Source: TMP-86 sp964247385
Lineage (GTDB): Bacteria > Pseudomonadota > Gammaproteobacteria > Steroidobacterales > Steroidobacteraceae
Length of the DNA: 64,000 bases
Direction of reading: 5' to 3'
Assembly (NCBI GenBank): GCA_964247385.1
Contig: CAXTUB010000005.1
Coordinates: 113,901-177,900 of the forward strand
In this document: positions 25,991 through 33,384 of the stretch, one piece after another
Layout: each line of letters opens with the position of its first letter
How positions within the stretch are numbered: the stretch's first letter is position 1
Notes under the pieces: generated by a model
Told to the model about the DNA's origin: nothing
The model's input: only the letters and a program-made list of their open reading frames with translations
The model's database searches: none
Translations under genes and position numbers: made by a program

Positions 25991-26964
25991 GGCGCGTGGA
26001 GCGCGCAAGCCTGGCCGCAGCGATGCGCGCTACTGCTTGGCTGGGCCTGTCGTTTTCGCCAGCGATGCCAGCGGCGGATTTTTTTTCCATCAAAGATGAG
26101 AATCCGCTGTTGCGCGGGCTCTATGTGCCGTTGCCCGCAGACCCTGTGAGCGCACCGGCCTCCATCAACATCACGGGTTCCATTGCGAATACGCTCAACA
26201 TCGAGCGCACATCCCGTGAAGAATTGTTCGTCGACGGCGAAGCGGCCACCTTGCGCCTGAACGCAGCGGCGCCTCTCGGCACACGCGGACGTGCGCGCCT
26301 CGTCGTGCCGGTGATCCATGACAGCGGCGGAGTTCTCGATTCCACCATCGATCATTGGCACCGCTGGTTCGGGTTGCCGCAAGGCTCGCGGCCCGATCAT
26401 GCAAACAACCAACTGAATTACCTGTATTCGGGCTTCGGAGCGGCGCGGCTTGACCGGAGCCACACCGGCGTCGGAGACATCGCAGCCGAGCTTGGATTCG
26501 CGCTGCGTGAGAATGCGCACTCGCATTGGTCAGTATGGTCCGGTGTCGAGGCGCCCACCGGCCGCCGCAGCCGGCTGGAAGGCAATGACGCATGGGACAG
26601 CGCGCTTTGGGTCGCGGGCGGACGTGAATGGGCGCATTGGAATGTCGCCAGCGAAATTGGCTGGACTCATGCGTACGGCGATGGCATCTACGCAGGCAGA
26701 GCGCAGGGCAATTCGGGGTTCGCGCGTGCCGCGGCCGGCTGGAATGCGAGTCGCTCGTGGACGGTCCGCGCGCAACTCGAGGGACACACTGCGCGCTTGC
26801 ACGGAACGGACATCCGCTTCCTGGGTCCTTCGCTCCTCCTCGGAGCCGGTGTCGAGTGGCGCGGCTCCGCAGGCTGGCAGGTGCAAACGGGATTCGTGGA
26901 AGACATCGTGCGCAATACCGGCCCCGACTTCACGTTTTTCCTCGGGATGCAGCACAGCCGCTAA
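25987..26964 (+). CDS. DUF3187 family outer-membrane-like protein
   Basis: 325 aa from the GTG that overlaps the permease stop as GTGA; an ATG 12 codons later is possible. The N-terminus is a signal-like segment ending AMPAADF. The mature protein begins FSIKDENPLLRGLYVPLP and is made of alternating strands with aromatic girdle residues (FALRENAHSHWSVWSGVEAP, REWAHWNVASEIGWTHAYGD). It ends in FTFFLGMQHSR, a beta-barrel pattern. DUF3187 proteins have no settled role. Coupling to an ABC exporter suggests an outer-membrane partner for the same substrate, which is inference. Confidence 0.75.
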   Translation: MRRVERASLAAAMRATAWLGLSFSPAMPAADFFSIKDENPLLRGLYVPLPADPVSAPASINITGSIANTLNIERTSREELFVDGEAATLRLNAAAPLGTRGRARLVVPVIHDSGGVLDSTIDHWHRWFGLPQGSRPDHANNQLNYLYSGFGAARLDRSHTGVGDIAAELGFALRENAHSHWSVWSGVEAPTGRRSRLEGNDAWDSALWVAGGREWAHWNVASEIGWTHAYGDGIYAGRAQGNSGFARAAAGWNASRSWTVRAQLEGHTARLHGTDIRFLGPSLLLGAGVEWRGSAGWQVQTGFVEDIVRNTGPDFTFFLGMQHSR

Positions 26965-27034
26965 CGCAGCTCGCTCGCAGGTTGCCTGGTGATGCGCGTT
27001 GACCGCGGCGCGCGGTCAGTGCATCGTTGCGCCT

Positions 27035-27640
27035 ATGGCAGACCTGGATCCTGCAGACGGCGCTTTACGCAGCGCGCTGACCACCATTGAAAGCTTGCTC
27101 ACGCCGGGTGAAAGCGTCGAAGCCTGGGCCACGCAGCGGCGAATTTTTGCGCTGACCCACCGCCGCATCGTGCTCGTCGCGACTTCGGGGCGCTTCATCG
27201 CGCTCACCCGGCATTTGATCGGCGGCTACGATGCGGCTGATATTCGCTGGCAGGATTTGAAAGAGGTGCATATCCGCGCCGGCATTTTTGGAGCGGATCT
27301 GAGCGTCGCTGCGCAGGGCAGCGCTGATCTCAACATCGCGTCGCAAGGCCTGCGCTCTTGGCATTACGAAGGCCTGCGCAAGTCGCAAGCGCAGTCGCTC
27401 TATCGTATTTGCCAGCAGCACGATCAGGCTTGGCGCGAAAAGCGGCGCGTGCGTGAGCTCGAAGAGTTGCGCGCGAAGTCGGGCGGAGTGCAGTTCGCGG
27501 CTGCCGCGTCCGGCGCAGCCTCCGCGCCGCCGGATGATGCCGCGCGCCGGTTGCGCGAGGCGCACGAGATGTTGACCGCGAAGCTCATCACCGACTCTGA
27601 ATTCGAGACCATCAAGGCGCGCATCATTTCGGGCTTGTAG
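27035..27640 (+). CDS. PH-like domain protein with C-terminal SHOCT motif
   Basis: 201 aa from the ATG at 27035 (MADLDPADG). Residues ~25-115 form a bacterial PH-type domain (GESVEAWATQRRIFALTHRR, FIALTRHLIGGYDAADIRW). A charged helix follows, then an Ala-rich linker and a SHOCT segment at the C-terminus (RRLREAHEMLTAKLITDSEF). SHOCT motifs are short oligomerisation modules at the ends of many bacterial proteins. No signal peptide, so probably cytosolic. The gene is convergent with the FAD oxidase and its function is unknown. Confidence 0.72.
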   Translation: MADLDPADGALRSALTTIESLLTPGESVEAWATQRRIFALTHRRIVLVATSGRFIALTRHLIGGYDAADIRWQDLKEVHIRAGIFGADLSVAAQGSADLNIASQGLRSWHYEGLRKSQAQSLYRICQQHDQAWREKRRVRELEELRAKSGGVQFAAAASGAASAPPDDAARRLREAHEMLTAKLITDSEFETIKARIISGL

Positions 27641-27708
27641 TCATCTCACCGGCGCGGCCCGCGCGCTTCGAGCGCTCTTGCAGCGCGAAACTCGAGTTGG
27701 TCCGCCGT

Positions 27709-29064
27709 TCATCCGAACAGGTGTGCAAAATAGCTGGGCCACAGCCGATTGGCCGTGTCGGTGCGTTTGCGCAGCGCGCGGAACAGCTTGAGCCGGTCGC
27801 CAAACGCCTTGGCCACGTGCTCCGGCTGCAGGCCCCGAGTTTGGTTGAACGTGGGTGTCCCGCCCGCTTGCGAGGCGAAGTCGTTGAAGTCGATTAGAAA
27901 ATCGTGCCAGCCGGCATCTCCCGACGAGGCAGGCTCGAGTGTGAAACTGGCGCCGTTGTAGCTCGCCGAGAACAACGCGTTGCGGTCCTTGTGCAGCCGC
28001 GAAGAGCCGTGCACCACGTTGCAGCGGTAGCGGTGCGCGCGATAATAGTTTTGGCAGAATTCAAAGTAGCCGCTCAGTGTTTTCGCAAAGTCGCACTGCG
28101 CAAAAGACCACAGGCTATAGGTATGGCGCGCCTTCCACGCTTCGCGCGGCAGATCCCGCATCCATTCATGGGCGTACATCACGACGCCGCGCGCGGCGCG
28201 ATCGAGCGTTGCGTGTGCGGCACGCTCCACTCCCGAGAGCACCATATAGCGCAGCCCGGGCGCGGCCAACACGCCGCCAACGGAAGAGCCGAAGGCGGGC
28301 AGCACATTCTTCATGACGGAATTTCGAATCTGCCAGATACCCGATCGGCTCGTGCTGGCCGACTCGTCGATGGTGCGGCGCTCCACGGTGATGCGGTCGC
28401 TGAACGGAAACAAGTGCAAGCGAATGGCGCCGGGCCCGTTCGCAATGTCATCGAAGCGAGCGATGAAGCTCTTCAGTGAGAAGCTCTGATAATCCATGCG
28501 AACCGGGAGCATGTCGCGAACGGCGAGGGTGACCTCGTGCACCACGCCCAAGAGCCCAAAGCTCGAGCGCAGCACTCGCATGAGATCCGGATCTTGATTG
28601 GTCACGGTCATGGGCTTGCCCTGCGGCGTGATGATTTTCATCGACGTCACGCAAGAGGACAGATTGGCGAGGCCCTCTTGGCAAGAAGGCTGCGGCAGTG
28701 TGGCGGTTGCGATGGCGCCTACGGAAATGTTGCCGATCTCGGGCGTCAGCGGCAGCTCCAGTCCGCGCTCGGCGAGCGCCAGGACCAACTCGCGCACACG
28801 CACGCCCGCCTGCACCCGCACCTCATTGCCTTCGATCTCGATGATCTTATTGAAGGCTGAGGTATCGAGCGTCGTGCCGCCATCGCTGCCGACACAGCGA
28901 GTTTGCGAATAGTCGGCGCCGACGGGGCGCACGGGCGATGGGTAGCTGCGAGCGTTGGCCAGAACGACGCCGAGATCTTCGGTGCGCTTCGGCCGCAAAA
29001 TGATTTTCGGCCGCCGAAACGTTCCCGTCCCGTCCGCTCCCGCACGATTCACAGTCGATGCCAT
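27709..29064 (-). CDS. FAD-linked oxidase (PCMH/aldonolactone oxidase-like) under a c-di-GMP riboswitch
   Basis: About 451 aa. The PCMH-type FAD-binding fold is seen as VRPVGADYSQTRCVGSDGGT, VRVQAGVRVRELVLALAERG and LTPEIGNISVGAIATATLP. The C-terminal half resembles the substrate domain of sugar-lactone/alditol oxidases, ending WPSYFAHLFG. The substrate is unknown. The ATG at 29064 is preferred since TGGGGG lies six bases upstream; ATG 29076 is possible. The longest frame (from 29124) would start within the RNA control region. A GEMM riboswitch and terminator-like hairpin precede it, so expression should follow c-di-GMP level. Confidence 0.82.
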   Translation of the reverse strand: MASTVNRAGADGTGTFRRPKIILRPKRTEDLGVVLANARSYPSPVRPVGADYSQTRCVGSDGGTTLDTSAFNKIIEIEGNEVRVQAGVRVRELVLALAERGLELPLTPEIGNISVGAIATATLPQPSCQEGLANLSSCVTSMKIITPQGKPMTVTNQDPDLMRVLRSSFGLLGVVHEVTLAVRDMLPVRMDYQSFSLKSFIARFDDIANGPGAIRLHLFPFSDRITVERRTIDESASTSRSGIWQIRNSVMKNVLPAFGSSVGGVLAAPGLRYMVLSGVERAAHATLDRAARGVVMYAHEWMRDLPREAWKARHTYSLWSFAQCDFAKTLSGYFEFCQNYYRAHRYRCNVVHGSSRLHKDRNALFSASYNGASFTLEPASSGDAGWHDFLIDFNDFASQAGGTPTFNQTRGLQPEHVAKAFGDRLKLFRALRKRTDTANRLWPSYFAHLFG

Positions 29065-29106
29065 AGAAGCCCCCATTTGAACAGCCACGCTGCGAGGGCG
29101 AACGCG

Positions 29107-29125
29107 AAAAAGTGCGGTGAGCACT
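29107..29125 (-). terminator. terminator-like hairpin in the riboswitch expression platform
   Basis: On the minus strand AGTGC, loop TCACC, GCACT is followed directly by TTTT (a run of five counting the last stem base). It starts where the aptamer ends and lies before the oxidase start codon. The stem is only five pairs. As part of a riboswitch it could be the off-state terminator, with its 5' arm competing with the closing stem of the aptamer. Confidence 0.45.
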
Positions 29126-29230
29126 GGCGGCCCCGCTATCGTAGAGCTCGCACGGCGGCTTGCCGCGAGATGACTCTCTTAGACCGGTGGCTTTGCGTCC
29201 CCGCCTTTCGGCGAGTTTGCCTTTGAACAG
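29126..29230 (-). ncRNA. cyclic di-GMP-I riboswitch (GEMM-I)
   Basis: Reading the minus strand, the conserved GEMM-I elements come in order. GGCAAAC is followed by a hairpin CTCGCC-GAAA-GGCGGG with a GNRA tetraloop. GGGACGCAAAGCCAC and CGGTCTAAG follow, then a longer variable stem (TCTCGCGGC ... GTGCGAG), then ATAGCGGGG with GCCGCC as the tetraloop-receptor side. This is close to the Vibrio Vc2 aptamer. The base before CAAAC, equivalent to G20 of Vc2, is G, which favours c-di-GMP over cGAMP. It lies in the 5' leader of the FAD oxidase gene. Confidence 0.92.
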
Positions 29231-29237
29231 CGAAGCT

Positions 29238-29267
29238 ACTATGCGCAGAAGCCCATGTCGCTGTAAA
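29238..29267 (-). promoter_or_regulatory. promoter of the riboswitch-oxidase transcript
   Basis: On the minus strand TTTACA (29267-29262) is followed after 18 bases by CATAGT (29243-29238). The predicted start is around 29231, immediately ahead of the first conserved aptamer bases, which is where a riboswitch leader should begin. Confidence 0.55.
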
Positions 29268-29352
29268 GCGAAATTTGGGCATCAAATGTTAAATGGTCCG
29301 CGCATCTGCAATGGTCCTCGGATCAGCGTGGTGTCCGGGCCCGCCCGCAAGG

Positions 29353-31338
29353 TCATCCCATCAACAACACGCCTTCCGCATGCTCCAAGGATTCCGGAGT
29401 GCCATACAAAACGACGACGTCGCCTTCTTTGAGGACGGTATCCGCGGCCGGGTCTCGGCCGACGATGCCGTCTCGCCTGACGGCACTCACATTGGCGCGC
29501 GACCCTTGCGAATTCACATCCCCAATGGTCCTGCCCACGGCCCACGCGGTGGGCGGCAAAATGACGCTGCTGACCGCCTCGCGAGATCCCGAGCGATCGC
29601 CGCTGAGCGCGGCCCCTTCGTCGCGAAAAATCCTGCGCAGCATGCCGTAGCGATGGGTTCGGATGTCCTCGATGCTCTTGAGCACGCGCGGCACCGGCAC
29701 CTCCAGCAACACGAGCAAATGTGACAGCAGCATGAGGCTCGCTTCGAACGTCTCGGGCACGACTTCAGTGGCGCCCGCGTTTTGCAATTCATCGAGCTTG
29801 CTGTCGTCTTGGGTTCGAACCAGCACCGGCACGTCGGCGCGGAGCTTGCGCACCGATGTCAGAATGCGCAGCGAGATCGCGGGGCTTGCAAACGTGATGA
29901 CCACGCAGCTCGCATTGGCAAGACCGACGTTCTCGAGCACCTCGACCTGCCGCGCATCGCCATAGATGAGCGCATCGCCCGCCTGCCTTCCCGCGCGGAT
30001 GCGCACGGGATCCAAGTCCAGGGCGATGTATTCGAAGCCGTGTTGCTCGAGCACGCGCGCGATGTTCTGCCCAACCCGGCCGAAGCCGCAGATGACCACG
30101 TGATCGCGCTCGGCGAGTGCGCGCGTCGACTCGAGCTCACGCGGCTCGAGTTGCGGAGGCCCGCGCTCGCGCAACAGGAAGCGCGTGATGCGTCGATTGT
30201 GCCGAATGACCAACGGTGAGATGACCATGCTGATCACCGTGGCCGCGAGTAGAGGTTGCACGATATCGGCGGGCGCCAAACTGTTGCTCAACAGAAGCGT
30301 CAGCAAGGCGAAGCCGAATTCTCCGCCTGCCCCCACCACCAAGCCCACCCGCACGGCCTTGAACCAACTGCCTGTCGCGGGCTTGGATGCAAGCGCGGCG
30401 AGAGCCGCCTTGATGAGCAGCATGCCGGCGAGGAGCGCTGTGACCAGCAGCGCATGCCGCGTGAGCAAACCGATGTCGAGCAACATGCCGATGGTGACGA
30501 AGAACAGCCCGATCAGCACATCGCGAAACGAGCGGATGGTGGCTTCGACCTGGTGTCGAAATTCAGTCTCGGCCAGCATCATGCCCGCGAGAAACGCGCC
30601 CACCGCGAGCGATAAGCCGACAGCCTGGGTAGCCCAGGCGGACGCGAGCACCACGAGCAGCACGGCAAGCAAGAACAGCTCCGCGGATCTTGCCGCCGCG
30701 ATGGCCATGAACAGCGGGCGCAGTGCCCAGCGGCCGGCGGCGATGACGATCACGAGTGCAATCGTTGCGCTCAGGACGGCGAGCGCGATGCGCGATGGAC
30801 GCGCCAGCGCCGAGCCTCCGGCGCCGATTGCGGAGACGAGCCCGAGAAGCACCGTGAACGCGAGATCCTGAAAAAGACAGATTGCGACCGCGAGCCGCCC
30901 ATGTGTGCGGTTGTTCTCCGATTGCTCGGTGAGTTGCGAGACGATGATGGCGGTCGATGACATGGCCACTGCGCCGCCGATGACGACGGCGATCGAGGGT
31001 TGGATGTGAAAGGCCAAGGCTGCGATCAGAGCGATGACGCCCGTCGTGAGCAGCACCTGTGCGCCCCCCACGCCAAACACTTCCCATCGCATGGCGATGA
31101 GGCGCGGCAGCGAGAATTCCAAGCCCAGCGTGAACACGAGAAACACGACGCCGAATTCCGCGAGCAGCTGCGTCGCCTCGCGGTTCTCGATCACATCGAG
31201 CGCTTGCGGTCCCACCAGCATCCCGACCGCCAAGTAACCGATGATGGCCGGGAGCCTGACGCGATGGACGAGCGCCACCGCGCACACGGTGATGGCGAGA
31301 AGGATCAGTATCTGTGCGAGCGCGCTCGGCGGGGCCAT
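29353..31338 (-). CDS. CPA2 family cation:proton antiporter (KefB/YbaL-like) with RCK domains
   Basis: About 661 aa from ATG 31338; the longer frame would lie inside yheS. Residues 1-385 hold 12-13 transmembrane helices of the Na+/H+ exchanger fold (LPAIIGYLAVGMLVGPQALD, FLVFTLGLEFSLPRL, AVGLSLAVGAFLAGMMLAE). A TrkA-N NAD-binding domain follows (VVICGFGRVGQNIARVLEQ), then a C-terminal TrkA-C domain. It should move K+ or Na+ against protons under nucleotide control. The usual Kef glutathione partner KefF/G is absent nearby. It follows yheS by 13 bases. Confidence 0.9.
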   Translation of the reverse strand: MAPPSALAQILILLAITVCAVALVHRVRLPAIIGYLAVGMLVGPQALDVIENREATQLLAEFGVVFLVFTLGLEFSLPRLIAMRWEVFGVGGAQVLLTTGVIALIAALAFHIQPSIAVVIGGAVAMSSTAIIVSQLTEQSENNRTHGRLAVAICLFQDLAFTVLLGLVSAIGAGGSALARPSRIALAVLSATIALVIVIAAGRWALRPLFMAIAAARSAELFLLAVLLVVLASAWATQAVGLSLAVGAFLAGMMLAETEFRHQVEATIRSFRDVLIGLFFVTIGMLLDIGLLTRHALLVTALLAGMLLIKAALAALASKPATGSWFKAVRVGLVVGAGGEFGFALLTLLLSNSLAPADIVQPLLAATVISMVISPLVIRHNRRITRFLLRERGPPQLEPRELESTRALAERDHVVICGFGRVGQNIARVLEQHGFEYIALDLDPVRIRAGRQAGDALIYGDARQVEVLENVGLANASCVVITFASPAISLRILTSVRKLRADVPVLVRTQDDSKLDELQNAGATEVVPETFEASLMLLSHLLVLLEVPVPRVLKSIEDIRTHRYGMLRRIFRDEGAALSGDRSGSREAVSSVILPPTAWAVGRTIGDVNSQGSRANVSAVRRDGIVGRDPAADTVLKEGDVVVLYGTPESLEHAEGVLLMG

Positions 31339-31351
31339 GCGCGCGTATATA

Positions 31352-33286
31352 TCAGGATTCGCGCTCGAGAGCCGCGCTTGCCTCCAGCCATTGCTGCTCG
31401 AGCTGATCGAGTCTTGCGGCCAGAGTGCTGCGCTCGCGGCCACATCCGTCAAGCTCGTCGCGGCGCGGTGCGGTGGATGCTGCGGCTTGAGCAAGCCGCG
31501 CATCGATGCGTGCCAGTTGCCCCTGCACCTCGCTCAAGCGATGCTCGATGTCCGCGATGCGTTTCGACGCCGGACTGCCGAGCGCCGGCTCGCCGGTTCC
31601 CGCTACGCCGGGCACGGCCGAACGGCGCTTGCGCGCGCGATTCTCCGTGCGCTTGCCGCCTTGGGTGCCCTGATCGCGCCCGGGCCGAGCAGCCGCACCC
31701 TCGGGGCGATTCTTGAGGCTGGCTTGATAGTCGTCCAGGTCGCCGTCGAATCGCGTCACGCGTTCATCGGCAACCACCCACAAGGAATCTGCGGTCATCT
31801 TGATGAGGTGCCGATCGTGCGAGACGAGCACCAGCCCGCCTTCATAGGTTTGCAGGGCGACCGTGAGCGCGTGGCGCATCTCGATATCCAGATGATTGGT
31901 GGGCTCATCGAGAAGCAATAAGTTGGGGCGGCGCGCAACCAGCAGCGCCAGGGTCAAGCGCGCTTTCTCGCCTCCCGAGAAGCGGCCGATGGACGCAAAC
32001 GCGGCGTCGCCCGCAAAACCGAAGCGTCCGAGATGATCGCGTAGCGTTTGCTCGTCGCTGCGCGCAAATTCAGAGCCCGCGCGATGGCGCATGTGCCAGA
32101 ACGCAGATTCGGCCACGTTCAGCTGCTCCAACTGATGTTGCGCAAAATACCCCACCACCAAGTCCGGAGCCGCGATCCTCGTGCCGTGCAAGAGCGCGGA
32201 CTCGCCCGCAAGCAGCTTGGTCAGGGTGGATTTGCCCGCGCCGTTGGCGCCGAGCAACGCCACCCGGTCCTGCGGTCCGAGCGAAATGTTAATGTCGCCG
32301 ACGATGCGCCGCGCGCCGTAGCCGCACGCGCCATCCTCGATCGCAAGAAGCGGGCGCGGCGCCTTCAATGGGCGCAGGAACTCGAATTCGAACGGGCTAT
32401 CGGCATGCGCCGGCACGATGCGCTCCATGCGCGCGAGCATCTTGATGCGGCTTTGAGCCTGCCGCGCCTTGGTGGCCGAGGCGCGAAATCGGTTGATGAA
32501 CGAGGTGATGTGAGCCACTTGCCGCTGCTGCCGAGCCAGCATGGTTTTCTGCAGCGCGAGCTCTTCGGCGCGCTTCAGCTCGAACTGAGAATAATTGCCG
32601 GAATAGGCGTGCACTTCGCCCTGCTCGATGTGCAGCACACGCCCGATCACGGCGTCGAGGAAATCGCGGTCGTGCGAGATCATGAGCAGCGTTCCGGGGA
32701 AGCTTCCGAGCCATTCCTCGAGCCAGACGATGGCGTCCAGATCCAGATGGTTGGTGGGTTCGTCCAGGAGCAGCAGGTCCGCGCGTGAGTTGAGCGCCCG
32801 CGCCATGGCGGCCCGTACGCGCCAGCCACCGGAGAACTCGCCGATGGGCTTTTCCTGCTCCAAGCTTGCGAAGCCAAGACCATGCATGATGGCGGCGGCG
32901 CGCGCCCGCGCGCGATAGCCATCGATGCCCAGGAGCTCAGAGTGCAGTTCCGCGAGCTCCATGGCGCGCGACTCGTCCGCTTCTGCCGCGGCGATGTCGC
33001 CGCTGATCCGGCGCAACTCCAGATCGCCATCGAGCACGAACTCGATGGCGGGGCGCTCGAGCGCGCTGATCTCTTGCTCGACCATTGCGAGAGTCATCTT
33101 GGCGGGTCGCTCGATGCTGCCCTTGTCCGGCGACAAATCGCCGGAGATTGCCGCGAACAGGCTCGATTTACCCGCACCGTTCGCGCCGGTCAGTCCGACG
33201 CGCTCGCCGCGAAAAATCGTGAAATTGGCGTGCTCGAATAAGGGTTCGGGACCACGCCTCAGGGTCAGATCCCGAGCCGACAACAT
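31352..33286 (-). CDS. yheS: ABC-F family ATPase YheS-like
   Basis: 644 aa, two ABC cassettes without membrane segments: Walker A GANGAGKSS and GANGAGKST, signatures FSGGW and FSGGEK, Walker B LLLLDEPTNHLD twice. The interdomain linker (FRASATKARQAQSRIKML) is the P-site tRNA interaction motif. The protein resembles E. coli YheS along its length (IHIEQ, YSGNYSQFEL, MERIVPAH). ABC-F proteins act on stalled ribosomes. A charged coiled-coil tail (about 560-644) ends the protein. Co-directional and 13 bases from the antiporter. Confidence 0.92.
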   Translation of the reverse strand: MLSARDLTLRRGPEPLFEHANFTIFRGERVGLTGANGAGKSSLFAAISGDLSPDKGSIERPAKMTLAMVEQEISALERPAIEFVLDGDLELRRISGDIAAAEADESRAMELAELHSELLGIDGYRARARAAAIMHGLGFASLEQEKPIGEFSGGWRVRAAMARALNSRADLLLLDEPTNHLDLDAIVWLEEWLGSFPGTLLMISHDRDFLDAVIGRVLHIEQGEVHAYSGNYSQFELKRAEELALQKTMLARQQRQVAHITSFINRFRASATKARQAQSRIKMLARMERIVPAHADSPFEFEFLRPLKAPRPLLAIEDGACGYGARRIVGDINISLGPQDRVALLGANGAGKSTLTKLLAGESALLHGTRIAAPDLVVGYFAQHQLEQLNVAESAFWHMRHRAGSEFARSDEQTLRDHLGRFGFAGDAAFASIGRFSGGEKARLTLALLVARRPNLLLLDEPTNHLDIEMRHALTVALQTYEGGLVLVSHDRHLIKMTADSLWVVADERVTRFDGDLDDYQASLKNRPEGAAARPGRDQGTQGGKRTENRARKRRSAVPGVAGTGEPALGSPASKRIADIEHRLSEVQGQLARIDARLAQAAASTAPRRDELDGCGRERSTLAARLDQLEQQWLEASAALERES

Positions 33287-33384
33287 CGGCTCATTGTAGG
33301 GCAGCGCGCGCTGCGGCGCTTACCGCGGCAAGACACCCTCCGCACCGGTTGTGCGCCGCGAAGCCGCCGACGCCGCGGCGAGAC

